Shown here one piece after another: positions 16,604-24,752 of a DNA stretch of 64,000 nucleotides. The notes under the pieces were generated by a model. That model had not been told where the DNA came from and made no database searches. It worked only from the letters and a program-made list of their open reading frames with translations. The stretch's first letter is position 1, and each line of letters begins with the position of its first letter. The position numbers and the translations under genes were made by a program. This DNA is from Citrobacter sp. 18056 (GTDB taxonomy: Bacteria > Pseudomonadota > Gammaproteobacteria > Enterobacterales > Enterobacteriaceae), in NCBI GenBank assembly GCA_902706235.1, contig CACSJR010000016.1:60862-124861 (forward strand). The letters are read 5' to 3'.

Positions 16604-18073
16604 TTACTCTTTGGCAATCTCCACGCCGCTGAAGGCCTGGCTCACACCTTCTTTATCGTGGCGCGCAATCCAGCGATAGCAGCCTGCGCTCAGGAACGCG
16701 CCGATAAACCAGCTGAAGTTAGCCACTTCATGCAGGGCCGGGATAAAGCTAATGATAAGCCCAACCGCCACCGACGGGGCAAGCGCGGCAATCGCTTTGG
16801 GGTTAAAGCCATTTTTGTACCAGTAACGGCCAGCAGGGGAGACGGTAAATAAATCGTCGACCACCACTTTTCCGCGCTTAATCAGATAAAAATCTGCCAG
16901 CAGGATCCCGAACAGCGGGCCGATAAATGCGCCCAGCACGTCGAGCGTATAGTGAATCAGCTCCGGCGACTGGAACAGATTCCATGGCGTCAGCAGCACA
17001 GAGCCCACGGCGGCAATCATCCCTCCGGTGCGGAAGCTGATTTTCTGCGGAGAACCGTTCGAGAAGTCGAACGCAGGCGAGACAAAGTTCGCCACGATAT
17101 TGATCCCAATGGTCGCGGTGATCATCGTCAGCAGGCCAATGGCCATCGCCACGCTGTTGCCGACGTGGCTCACGGTTTCAATCGGATCGGTAATCATGCG
17201 GCCAAACAGCGACTGCGAGCCGGAAACAATAATCACCGTCACAATCGAGAACAGCAGGAAGTTGAACGGTAGCCCCCAGCGGTTGCCGCGACGAATTTCC
17301 TGCATACTTTTGCCGTAACGCGAGAAGTCGCCAAAGTTCAGCAGCGGGCCGGAAAAATAGGAAACAACCAGTGCTGTGGCGGTGATCATCTGCCAGGTTT
17401 GCTCTCCGGCACTCAGCTGTTTGCTGGCAAGCGTAAAGGAAATGCCGTCCAGCCCGGTCTGATACAAAATCCAGCCCGCCAGCGCCATCATCACGATATA
17501 CACGGCCGGACCGGCGATATCGATAAAGCGCTTAATGGCGCTCATACCGTGCCAGAACACCAGCGCCTGCAGCACCCACATAATGCCAAAACAGAGCCAG
17601 CCCAAATGCGACAGCCCGAGGAAATGGTCGGTAGTCAACGAGGCCAGAGAAGGCCAAAACTTCAGGCCGACCAGCATCAGCGCGTTGGCCGCCAGGTAGG
17701 TCTGGATGCCGTACCACGCAAAGGCAATCAGGCCGCGGATCACTGCCGGAATATTGGCGCCGAACACGCCAAACGCCTGACGGCTAATCACGGCGTACGG
17801 CACGCCCGCCATTTGGCTGGGTTTCGCCACCAGGTTGGCGCACAATTGCACGATACAAATACCCGCCAACAGGCAAAGCAGTACCTGCCAGCTGGCTAAG
17901 CCGAGGGTAAAGAAGCTTGCGGCCACCACATAGCCGCCCATGCTATGCACATCGGACATCCAGAACGAAAATATGTTGTACCACGACCAACTCTGTTGCT
18001 GAGTTGGCGCCAGATCGTTGTTGGTCAGTCTTGGGCTGTAGCTCGATTTGTACTCTGGTTTCTGATTTGGCAT
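16604..18073 (-). CDS. NCS1-family nucleobase/allantoin permease
   Basis: This 489-aa inner-membrane symporter of the NCS1 family probably imports allantoin or a related purine breakdown product. Family blocks are SWYNIFSFWMSDVHSMGGYV near the N-terminus, GVPYAVISRQAFGVFGANIP, and YFSGPLLNFGDFSRYG; about twelve hydrophobic helices are visible. ATG 18073 follows AAGGAG by 8 bases. Its neighbours are an allantoin racemase, transcribed divergently, and allantoinase, which supports allantoin as substrate. A -24/-12 promoter match (18127-18141) lies upstream. Uracil or hydantoin transport cannot be excluded from sequence alone. Confidence 0.85.
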   Translation of the reverse strand: MPNQKPEYKSSYSPRLTNNDLAPTQQQSWSWYNIFSFWMSDVHSMGGYVVAASFFTLGLASWQVLLCLLAGICIVQLCANLVAKPSQMAGVPYAVISRQAFGVFGANIPAVIRGLIAFAWYGIQTYLAANALMLVGLKFWPSLASLTTDHFLGLSHLGWLCFGIMWVLQALVFWHGMSAIKRFIDIAGPAVYIVMMALAGWILYQTGLDGISFTLASKQLSAGEQTWQMITATALVVSYFSGPLLNFGDFSRYGKSMQEIRRGNRWGLPFNFLLFSIVTVIIVSGSQSLFGRMITDPIETVSHVGNSVAMAIGLLTMITATIGINIVANFVSPAFDFSNGSPQKISFRTGGMIAAVGSVLLTPWNLFQSPELIHYTLDVLGAFIGPLFGILLADFYLIKRGKVVVDDLFTVSPAGRYWYKNGFNPKAIAALAPSVAVGLIISFIPALHEVANFSWFIGAFLSAGCYRWIARHDKEGVSQAFSGVEIAKE

Positions 18074-18126
18074 GAAATCTGCTCCTTTAAAAAACAGATG
18101 CTGACGGAATGTCTGAAACTTTTGTT

Positions 18127-18141
18127 GCATTAATCGGGCCA
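18127..18141 (-). promoter_or_regulatory. Candidate sigma-54 promoter for the permease gene
   Basis: On the minus strand TGGCCCGATTAATGC gives GG-N10-GC, with two departures from the TGGCACG-N4-TTGC consensus. It lies about 55 bp before the chosen start. No enhancer site was identified with certainty. Confidence 0.5.
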
Positions 18142-18201
18142 GATTCTGTTATCAAGAAATACAGAGCGTGAAAGGGCGATAACACACAAACGTGGCTGTG
18201 C

Positions 18202-18217
18202 GGGCACAGGATGTGCA
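18202..18217 (+). promoter_or_regulatory. Weaker sigma-54-like element before hpxA
   Basis: GGGCACAGGATGTGCA contains GG-N10-GC at 18203-18204 and 18215-18216. It departs from consensus at the first T and in TTGC, so it is less convincing than the other three. Transcription would start near 18228, giving a leader of about 70 nt. Confidence 0.35.
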
Positions 18218-18297
18218 TTATTACAGTGCGGATAATCATTTTACTGCCCAGGCGTGGTGCTACACGACAGGGCAAAACAACAAGAGGACGTCGTTCG

Positions 18298-19032
18298 ATG
18301 CAACATTTGATTCAAGTGATCAATCCCAACACCAGCGCCGCCATGACGCACACCATTGGCGAAGCGGCCCGCAGCGTCGCGGCTCCGGGCACCACCATTC
18401 TTGCGACCTGTCCGACTCAGGGCGTGGAGTCGATTGAAGGCCATTTTGATGAAGCCATCGCGGCGATTGGCGTGCTGGAGCAAATCAAACACGGCAAAGC
18501 GCAGGGCGCACAGGGGCACGTGATTGCCTGCTTTGGCGATCCGGGATTACTCGCGGCGCGTGAACTGGCCAGCGGGCCGGTGGTGGGCATTGCCGAAGCG
18601 GCGATGCACATGGCGACGCTGGTGGCCACACGCTTTTCCATCGTCACCACGCTGCCGCGCACGGTGATCATCGCCCGTCATTTATTGCAGCAGTATGGTT
18701 TCGAACATCACTGCGCGGCGCTACACGCCATCGATTTACCGGTGCTGGCGCTGGAAGATGGCACGGGTCTTGCTCAGATGAAAGTACGCGAGCGTTGTAT
18801 TCAGGCAAAACGCGAAGACGGCAGCGGGGCGATTGTCCTTGGCTGCGGCGGCATGGCGAACCTTGCCCGCGAGCTGACGCAGGAGCTGGGCATCCCGGTG
18901 ATTGATGGCGTAACTGCGGCCGTGAAAATGGTGGAATCGCTTGTGACGCTTGGTCTTGGCACCAGCAAATACGGCGATCTCGCGTACCCCAATAAAAAGC
19001 CGTTGAGCGGAGGCTTCGATATCTTGAGCTAA
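18298..19032 (+). CDS. hpxA: Allantoin racemase
   Basis: This Asp/Glu-racemase superfamily enzyme interconverts R- and S-allantoin, so that all allantoin can enter the S-specific allantoinase step. The 244-aa protein has the two catalytic cysteines in the expected places: HVIACFGDPGL near residue 80 and AIVLGCGGMANL near 180. It starts HLIQVINPNTSAAMT, typical of hydantoin/allantoin racemases. ATG 18298 follows AAGAGGA by 9 bases; the longer open frame upstream has no such site. It is divergent from the permease and is followed 35 bp on by the allantoinase gene. Confidence 0.9.
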   Translation: MQHLIQVINPNTSAAMTHTIGEAARSVAAPGTTILATCPTQGVESIEGHFDEAIAAIGVLEQIKHGKAQGAQGHVIACFGDPGLLAARELASGPVVGIAEAAMHMATLVATRFSIVTTLPRTVIIARHLLQQYGFEHHCAALHAIDLPVLALEDGTGLAQMKVRERCIQAKREDGSGAIVLGCGGMANLARELTQELGIPVIDGVTAAVKMVESLVTLGLGTSKYGDLAYPNKKPLSGGFDILS

Positions 19033-19067
19033 CGACGACGGCCATCTGAGAAAGAGGTCGAATCAGT

Positions 19068-20015
19068 ATGCAATCAGCAACGGATAAGCGCGTCTGGCAT
19101 TTTACCGAAAACTACCCTCGTGACATGGCGGGCTACGCCGGCCAACCGCCGCATGCACAGTGGCCAGGCGGCGCGCGCATCGCCGTCCAGTTTGTACTCA
19201 ATTTTGAAGAGGGCGGTGAAAACCACATCCTGCACGGCGACAGTGGTTCCGAGCAGTTTCTCTCTGACATCATTGGTGCGCCCAGCTTCCCCGACAAACA
19301 TATGTCGATGGATTCCCTCTACGAATACGGCTCTCGTGCCGGATTCTGGCGCATTCATCAGGAATTTCAAAAGCGCGGTTTACCGCTGACGGTGTTCGGC
19401 GTGGCGATGGCCCTGGCGCGTAACCCGGCCATCGTTGACGCCATAAAAGCCGCAGACTACGACGTGGTCAGCCACGGATGGCGTTGGATACACTACCAGA
19501 ATCTTGATATTCAGACCGAACGCCAGCACATGCAGCAGGCGGTCGAAATTCTCGACGCGCTGTTTGGCCAAAAGCCGCTCGGCTGGTACACCGGGCGTGA
19601 CAGCCCGAACACCCGCCAGCTGGTGGCAGAGCAGGGCGGTTTTCTCTACGACAGCGATTATTACGGCGATGATCTGCCGTTCTGGACCACGGTCGACAGC
19701 AAACCGCATCTGATTGTGCCCTACACCCTGGACGCCAACGACATGCGCTTCGCCACCGCCCTGGGTTTCAACACCGCCGAGCAGTTTTACACCTATCTGA
19801 AAGACAGTTTTGATGTGCTATATGAAGAAGGAGAGACGTCACCCAAAATGATGTCGATTGGCATGCACTGCCGCCTGTTAGGCAGACCAGGACGTTTTCG
19901 CGCGCTGCAGCGTTTTCTGGATTATGTGCAGAGCCACGATGATGTGTGGATTTGTCGCCGTCAGGATATCGCCGAACACTGGGTGAAAACGCACCCGTTC
20001 AACGGTATCGCCTGA
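19068..20015 (+). CDS. puuE: Allantoinase PuuE (polysaccharide-deacetylase-like)
   Basis: This enzyme hydrolyses S-allantoin to allantoate. The 315-aa protein belongs to the metal-independent PuuE group of the NodB-like fold, shown by FVLNFEEGGENHILHGD, DVVSHGWRWIHYQ, GWYTGRDSPNTRQL and SIGMHCRLLGRPGR. The family starts YPRDMAGYAGQPPHAQWPGG as seen here. It is cotranscribed with the racemase, 35 bp downstream, with AAGAGG before its start. It is unrelated in fold to the dihydroorotase-type allantoinase AllB/HpxB. A YPAL-like inverted repeat follows it. Confidence 0.92.
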   Translation: MQSATDKRVWHFTENYPRDMAGYAGQPPHAQWPGGARIAVQFVLNFEEGGENHILHGDSGSEQFLSDIIGAPSFPDKHMSMDSLYEYGSRAGFWRIHQEFQKRGLPLTVFGVAMALARNPAIVDAIKAADYDVVSHGWRWIHYQNLDIQTERQHMQQAVEILDALFGQKPLGWYTGRDSPNTRQLVAEQGGFLYDSDYYGDDLPFWTTVDSKPHLIVPYTLDANDMRFATALGFNTAEQFYTYLKDSFDVLYEEGETSPKMMSIGMHCRLLGRPGRFRALQRFLDYVQSHDDVWICRRQDIAEHWVKTHPFNGIA

Positions 20016-20038
20016 TATATCGTGGCGCCCTCACCCTG

Positions 20039-20060
20039 ACCCTCTCCCCCTGGAGAGGGT
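20039..20060. repeat. Short palindromic repeat (YPAL-like) after puuE
   Basis: ACCCTCTCC and GGAGAGGGT are separated by CCCT. A related but degenerate copy lies at 28085-28120 after the HIU hydrolase gene. This type of C-rich/G-rich intergenic palindrome is common in enterobacteria. Here it separates convergent genes and may end transcription. Confidence 0.6.
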
Positions 20061-20086
20061 GAAAGAAAAATGCACTGGCAAAAAAA

Positions 20087-20470
20087 TCACCCCATCAAAC
20101 TCACATGCGCCGCTACGATGCGCCAGCCGCAGGGGAATTTCACCCAGGTCTGCATCTGGCGGCCGACGCGCTCGCTGTTCTCACGGGTAAACTCGGTACT
20201 TGCCACCGCCATGTCCTCGCCGTACGTGGTGATCGTCGTATGGTACAGCAGCCGATCTAACCCCTTTGAAGGCCGAGAATTACGGAAATCACGGATCTCC
20301 GCGATTCCATACAAATTCTCCGTCGCGCCGTAGCGCACCGTACGTCCATCATCCCAAAACAGTTCATCCAGCACCGCAATGTCATTGCTGGTTAAGGCTT
20401 TTTCATAACGATAAAATGCGCTGGTCACGTCGTTCAGCACCGCCGGGCGGTCAATGTTTTCGGGCGTCAT
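20087..20470 (-). CDS. hpxZ: HpxZ, NTF2-like (DUF3225/AtzH-type) protein
   Basis: This 127-aa protein has the DUF3225 NTF2-like fold, seen in the pattern VLNDVTSAFYRYEKALTS, ELFWDDGRTVRYGATE and the end CGWRIVAAHVSLM. AtzH of cyanuric acid pathways belongs to the same family and partners with AtzE/AtzG. The three consecutive genes here mirror that set (HpxX about AtzG, HpxY about AtzE, HpxZ about AtzH). The exact reaction in oxalurate or oxamate breakdown is not settled. The start overlaps the hpxY stop by 4 bp, so it is the last gene of the hpxWXYZ operon. Confidence 0.87.
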   Translation of the reverse strand: MTPENIDRPAVLNDVTSAFYRYEKALTSNDIAVLDELFWDDGRTVRYGATENLYGIAEIRDFRNSRPSKGLDRLLYHTTITTYGEDMAVASTEFTRENSERVGRQMQTWVKFPCGWRIVAAHVSLMG

Positions 20471-21843
20471 ATGTCTTCCTGTTGATAAAGAATACCGGCT
20501 TGTTCAAGCTGCCAGGCGGCTTGCAAACACTGCGCTTCCTGCCACGGCGCGCCAATAATCTGCACACCGATGGGCAAACCGCTGTGGGTTTTGAGCGGCA
20601 CGCTGACCACCGGTAAACCCAGAAACGAAATCGGCTGCGTCAGCATACCCATGCTGGCTTTGATCGGCAGTTCGATGCCGTTAATGCGCATTGTGGTGTC
20701 GCCAATCAGCGTCGCGCTGCACGGCGTCGCCGGGGCGATCAGCAGATCAAAATCATTAAACAGCGGTAGCGTCGTATCGCGAAACCATGCCCGGAAGCGC
20801 TGCGCCTGGGTGTACCAGGCCGACGGCGTCATCGCGCCCGCCAGCAGGCGTTCACGGGAGTTAGGCTCAAAGCGTTCTGCATCATTGCGTAGCGCGGGTA
20901 AATAGTGGTTGCCGCCTTCCGCTGCAGACAGCAAAAAAGCGGCGGAACGGGCCAGCGCCACGTTCGGCAACTCCAGTTTTTCATTTGCGCCAAGTGCGTG
21001 TGCCACGCGGGCTACCGCATCGCGAGCGCTACAGTCGCTCCCTTCATCAAACCAGCCGCCCAGCACGGCGCAGCGCAGATTTGTTGTCTGTGACAGCATT
21101 GATGAAACGGGCGAAACATCCCGGGAGGACTGCCATTTATCGTCCGGATCGTGGCCCTGCAAGGCATCATAAACGTGGGCCAGATCGTCGGTAAAGCGCG
21201 CCAGCGGGCCGATGTGATCGAGGCTGGCGACAAATGGATGGCTGCCGGATCGCGACAAACGGCCAAACGTCGGCTTCAGGCCCAGAACGCCGCACAGCGA
21301 GGCGGGCACGCGGATCGAGCCGTTGGTGTCGGTGCCGAGCGTAAAGTTCACCAGCTTTGCGGCCACTGCCGCGGCTGATCCCCCCGAAGATCCACCCGCA
21401 ATGCGGTTCAAATCTCGCGGGTTACGGGTCGGGCCGTAATGGCTGTTTTCCGTCGTAAAGCCGTAGGCGTAGGCGTCCATATTCAGCGCCCCCGCAAGCG
21501 TCGCGCCTGCCCGCCGCAACTGCTGCACGGCAAACGCATCAGCTGTTGCAGGCGGCATTTCGCTGAACAGTTGTGCCCCTGCGAGCGTGGTCACGCCTTC
21601 GATATCAAATAAATTTTTCACCGCAAACGGCACGCCCGCGAGTGGCGGGAGGGCCTCTCCCTGACGCAAGCGCGCGTCAATATCAGCGGCTTCGCGCAGC
21701 ATGCGTTCTGCCGTGACCTCGGTGAAGGCGTTCACCTGCGGGTTATCCCGCTCAATGCGGACCAGCGTCTGCTGCGCCAGTTCCACCGCGCTGAACTGGC
21801 GGTAGCGTAAGCCTTGCTGAATGTCCCGAATGCTCAGTGTCAT
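20467..21843 (-). CDS. hpxY: HpxY, AtzE-family amidase
   Basis: This 458-aa amidase-signature enzyme has the Ser-cisSer-Lys triad. The Lys lies in PFAVKNLFDIEGVTTLAG near residue 72, and the Ser pair lies in RIAGGSSGGSAAAVAAKLV near 147-151 with the nucleophile about 25 residues on in DTNGSIRVPAS. It is closest to AtzE, which acts with a small AtzG partner, here HpxX encoded immediately upstream with a 4-bp overlap. It probably hydrolyses a carbamoyl or amide bond of an oxalurate-pathway intermediate. The substrate is inferred from the operon, not visible in the sequence. Confidence 0.9.
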   Translation of the reverse strand: MTLSIRDIQQGLRYRQFSAVELAQQTLVRIERDNPQVNAFTEVTAERMLREAADIDARLRQGEALPPLAGVPFAVKNLFDIEGVTTLAGAQLFSEMPPATADAFAVQQLRRAGATLAGALNMDAYAYGFTTENSHYGPTRNPRDLNRIAGGSSGGSAAAVAAKLVNFTLGTDTNGSIRVPASLCGVLGLKPTFGRLSRSGSHPFVASLDHIGPLARFTDDLAHVYDALQGHDPDDKWQSSRDVSPVSSMLSQTTNLRCAVLGGWFDEGSDCSARDAVARVAHALGANEKLELPNVALARSAAFLLSAAEGGNHYLPALRNDAERFEPNSRERLLAGAMTPSAWYTQAQRFRAWFRDTTLPLFNDFDLLIAPATPCSATLIGDTTMRINGIELPIKASMGMLTQPISFLGLPVVSVPLKTHSGLPIGVQIIGAPWQEAQCLQAAWQLEQAGILYQQEDI

Positions 21844-22031
21844 AGTTGATACACTCCTGCACCGTCCTGGCGGAGCGGCAGCTCAAACGCCATCAGCGGC
21901 TCGGCCATCGAGGCAATCCGGCTAAGCTGGACCGCCAGCTCTGTCCGGCGCGGCGCATCCAGCGGCACCGCCAACAGCTGTTCCATCAGCAGAATATATT
22001 CAGGCCAGTTAAACGTATTCTCGTTCATCAT
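21840..22031 (-). CDS. hpxX: HpxX, small AtzG-like partner of the amidase (DUF4089)
   Basis: This 63-aa DUF4089 protein (MNENTFNWPEYILLMEQLL ... LDAPRRTELAVQLSRI ... PLMAFELP) resembles AtzG, which wraps around and stabilises the AtzE amidase as a GatC-like subunit. Its 3' end overlaps the hpxY start (ATGA), so equal production is likely. It follows hpxW by only 6 bp. The start has GGAGCGATG context. Confidence 0.88.
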   Translation of the reverse strand: MMNENTFNWPEYILLMEQLLAVPLDAPRRTELAVQLSRIASMAEPLMAFELPLRQDGAGVYQL

Positions 22032-22037
22032 CGCTCC

Positions 22038-23621
22038 TTAGAATCCTGCTGCGCTGCCGTTGCTGCGCGGATCGTATGCCCCTTCCAGCATGCCGTTGGG
22101 ATGACGGACAATCGCTCCGGCGTGGCCCATCGCTTCACTCATGCCCGGCAGCCATTCCACGTCGTGCCCTTTTTCCCGCAGCGCGCTGAAAGTGGTCTCG
22201 CTGAAACGGCCCTCCAGCTTGAGCGAATCCGTCGACTGGCCCCAGGTGCGGCCCAGTAGCCAGCGCGGAGCGGCAACCGCTTCCTGCAACGGCATACCCT
22301 GAATCACATGACGAGTGAAAATCGCCGCCTGAGTTTGCGGCTGACCGTCGCCGCCCATGGTGCCGTACACCATTGTGCGACCGTCTTTCAGACGCGCCGC
22401 CGCCGGGTTGAGTGTGTGGAAAGGCTGTTTGCCCGGCGCCAGCGCCAGCAGGTGATCCGGGTCGAGGCTGAACGCCGCGCCACGGTTTTGCAACAGAATG
22501 CCGCTTTCGGGTAGCACCACGCCGCTGCCAAACTCGTGATAAATGCTCTGAATAAACGACACTGCCAGCCCGTTGCCGTCGATAACACCGAGCCAGACGG
22601 TATCGCCCGGGCCTTTGCCTTTGCCCCACGGCGCGGCGTGATTATCGTCAATGCTGGTCGCCATCTCCTGCAACGGGGCGGTTTCCAGCAGGCTTTGCAC
22701 TGGCAGCGTCACATGGCGCGGGTCGGTGATGTATTTATCGCGCAGGCTGAACGCCTGTTTAGTGGCTTCTACGATGCGGTGGATGGTCTGAACCTCGTCA
22801 GCGTTGGCCATGTCGAGGTGATCGGTAATACCGAGGATCGCCAGCGACACCAGTCCCTGGGTCGGCGGCGTCATATTGAAAATATCGCCCAGCTGGTGGC
22901 TGAGCTTCAACGGCACGCGACGGCGAGCGCGATGTCCGGCGAGATCCTGTGCCGTCAGCGGACACCCGGTGGCCTGAAACTCTTCCGCCATCAGCTGCGC
23001 CAGCGGCCCGCGATAAAAGCTGTCTAGCCCGTCATTCGCCAGCCGCGTTAAGGTGCGGGCGAGGCGCGGCTGGCAGAAACGGCTGCCTGCCGCGGGCACT
23101 TCGCCGTGCTGTAAAAAGGTCCCTGCAAAGCCTGGCACGCCGGAAAGCTCATGATATTTACTCTGCGTAGCGCTTACCTGTGAACGGGTCACCGGAATGC
23201 CGTCGGCGGCATAGCGAATTGCATCCGCCAGCAGACGTGAAAGCGGAAGCTTCCCGCCGCCAAGTCCTGCGGAAACGTTCAGTGCTTCATCCCAGCCGCT
23301 CACGGTGCCCGGCACGGTCAGCGCGGCTTTCGCACCGCGATGTGGGATGCTGGCATGACCGTCGTAATACGCCAGCGTCGCCTGCGTCCCGGAGGCCCCG
23401 CTGGCGTCAATGGCAATCGGCTCGCCGCCGGGCGGAACAATCAGCCAGAAACCGTCGCCGCCAATGCCGTTCATGTGGGGATACACCACGGCAATGGTCG
23501 CCGCCGCCGCCACCATCGCTTCAATGGCATCGCCACCGTGACGCAGCACTGAAAGCGCCGATTCGCTGGCGAGATGATGAGGGGTTACCGCCATGGCACC
23601 GGGGGCCAGATTACTTTGCAT
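22038..23621 (-). CDS. hpxW: Oxamate amidohydrolase HpxW (gamma-glutamyltransferase family)
   Basis: HpxW of Klebsiella pneumoniae hydrolyses oxamate to oxalate and ammonia near the end of urate breakdown. The 527-aa protein is an N-terminal nucleophile hydrolase of the GGT family. PHMNGIGGDGFWLIVPP lies in the large subunit, and the autoprocessing Thr is in GPGDTVWLGVIDGNGLAVS at the small-subunit start. There is no signal peptide, unlike true GGT, so it stays in the cytoplasm. ATG 23621 follows GGAG; 13 residues upstream in the frame are unlikely. It leads the hpxWXYZ operon and is divergent from hpxU. A near-consensus sigma-54 promoter lies 36 bp upstream. Confidence 0.9.
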   Translation of the reverse strand: MQSNLAPGAMAVTPHHLASESALSVLRHGGDAIEAMVAAAATIAVVYPHMNGIGGDGFWLIVPPGGEPIAIDASGASGTQATLAYYDGHASIPHRGAKAALTVPGTVSGWDEALNVSAGLGGGKLPLSRLLADAIRYAADGIPVTRSQVSATQSKYHELSGVPGFAGTFLQHGEVPAAGSRFCQPRLARTLTRLANDGLDSFYRGPLAQLMAEEFQATGCPLTAQDLAGHRARRRVPLKLSHQLGDIFNMTPPTQGLVSLAILGITDHLDMANADEVQTIHRIVEATKQAFSLRDKYITDPRHVTLPVQSLLETAPLQEMATSIDDNHAAPWGKGKGPGDTVWLGVIDGNGLAVSFIQSIYHEFGSGVVLPESGILLQNRGAAFSLDPDHLLALAPGKQPFHTLNPAAARLKDGRTMVYGTMGGDGQPQTQAAIFTRHVIQGMPLQEAVAAPRWLLGRTWGQSTDSLKLEGRFSETTFSALREKGHDVEWLPGMSEAMGHAGAIVRHPNGMLEGAYDPRSNGSAAGF

Positions 23622-23656
23622 AATGTTTCTCCGTGGACGCTCTTCTTTCTCATCAG

Positions 23657-23671
23657 GCAAAAAACGTTCCA
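23657..23671 (-). promoter_or_regulatory. Sigma-54 (-24/-12) promoter for hpxWXYZ
   Basis: On the minus strand TGGAACGTTTTTTGC has GG and GC ten bases apart and departs from TGGCACG-N4-TTGC only at one position (A for C). It lies about 36 bp before the hpxW start. This would place the operon under RpoN and a nitrogen-status enhancer protein. Confidence 0.7.
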
Positions 23672-23734
23672 GATTGACGAGTGAGCTTTTGCTGTGTCAG
23701 CCTGAGTTGAAACGAAAGTTGCAGGAGACGAGAT

Positions 23735-24574
23735 ATGCAGCAGCTGGATGAGCGCCTGAGGGCGTGTTACAACGAACTTTCTCCACAGGAACAGCGCGTG
23801 GCGTCGTTCATCATGGATCACTTTGACGATTTGGTGAGCTACAACAGTGCCGAGCTGGCTCGCCTCAGCGGGGTATCCAAGGCCACCGTCAGTCGCCTGT
23901 TCCGGCATCTGGGTTATGAGCGCTTCAAAGACATGCGCGACGAGCTGCGAACCCTGCGCCAGAGCGGGATGCCGCTCACCGGCGATCGTGATGCGGTGCA
24001 GGGTAACACGCTGCTGGCGCGTCACTATAAACAGGAAATGTCGAATCTCACCCAATGGGTCAATGCGCTGGATGCCGACCTGTTCGCCGAAGTGGTCGCT
24101 GCCCTCAGCGCTGCGAAGCGTGTGTTTATCGTCGGCCTGCGTAACAGCAGCCCGGTGGCGCTGCATCTGCGCCAACAGCTGATGCAAAGCCGCGGCAACG
24201 TCTGGCTAATGCCGCAGCCCGGTCAGACGCTGGCGGAAGAAGTGGTGGATATCACCCCGGATGATTTGGTTATTGTGGTGGCATTTCGTCGCCGTCCACG
24301 GGTGATCCGCCCGCTGCTCGAGGCGTTGCAGGCCCAACAGGCGCAGGTACTGGTGCTGAGCGAACCGCAGGCTGTCGGGATCCGCGCCCGCTGCCGCTGG
24401 CATTTTGCGGCCCCGCTGGACAGCGTCTCGGCATTTGACAGCTACAGCAGCGCCATGAGCCTGGTGAACTTACTCGCCAACGCCTTACTGCACAGCACGC
24501 TCAGCGACGGACGGCAGCGCATTCATCGCATCGCCGATCTTTATCACTCCCTCGATGAACTGGAACAGCGTTAA
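23735..24574 (+). CDS. hpxU: HpxU, RpiR/MurR-family transcriptional regulator
   Basis: This 279-aa regulator has an N-terminal helix-turn-helix (SAELARLSGVSKATVSRLFR, residues about 35-55) and a C-terminal SIS sugar-isomerase-like domain (RVFIVGLRNSSPVALHLRQQ, with DLVIVVAFRRRPRVIRPLL). RpiR proteins normally sense a pathway metabolite; here the neighbours suggest an intermediate of purine breakdown. The gene lies between and is divergent from hpxW, and upstream of hpxJ, so it can act on both. ATG 23735 follows AGGAG. Whether it activates or represses cannot be read from the sequence. Confidence 0.88.
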   Translation: MQQLDERLRACYNELSPQEQRVASFIMDHFDDLVSYNSAELARLSGVSKATVSRLFRHLGYERFKDMRDELRTLRQSGMPLTGDRDAVQGNTLLARHYKQEMSNLTQWVNALDADLFAEVVAALSAAKRVFIVGLRNSSPVALHLRQQLMQSRGNVWLMPQPGQTLAEEVVDITPDDLVIVVAFRRRPRVIRPLLEALQAQQAQVLVLSEPQAVGIRARCRWHFAAPLDSVSAFDSYSSAMSLVNLLANALLHSTLSDGRQRIHRIADLYHSLDELEQR

Positions 24575-24586
24575 ACGCCCTGTGTT

Positions 24587-24600
24587 GGTGCAATTGCACC
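24587..24600. promoter_or_regulatory. Dyad upstream of the hpxJ promoter, candidate activator site
   Basis: GGTGCAATTGCACC is a perfect 14-bp palindrome about 80 bp upstream of the -24 element. TGCAC and GGTGC half-sites repeat nearby (24601-24632). The half-sites resemble NtrC sites, but the spacing is not canonical. HpxU is another candidate protein. Confidence 0.45.
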
Positions 24601-24676
24601 TGCACTGGGTGCCGTTTTGAATCAATGCGGTGCGGAATAATGAGCCTGAGTCACGTGCTAAGTGGAAAAAATGCGC

Positions 24677-24692
24677 TGGCACATTCGTTGCA
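24677..24692 (+). promoter_or_regulatory. Sigma-54 promoter for hpxJ-hpxK-uraH
   Basis: TGGCACATTCGTTGCA matches the -24/-12 consensus at all key positions (TGGCAC, five bases, TTGC; GG-N10-GC). It lies about 60 bp before the hpxJ start. This is the strongest RpoN site in the window. Confidence 0.85.
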
Positions 24693-24752
24693 AAAACGAT
24701 ATTAAAGAATCATTCGTTTCAATAACCGGTTTCCAGACCAAAGGATGTGTCC

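Noticed and set aside
17399..17899. 166-aa plus-strand ORF inside the permease gene
   Set aside because: Antisense shadow of a GC-rich coding region; the permease on the other strand is certain.
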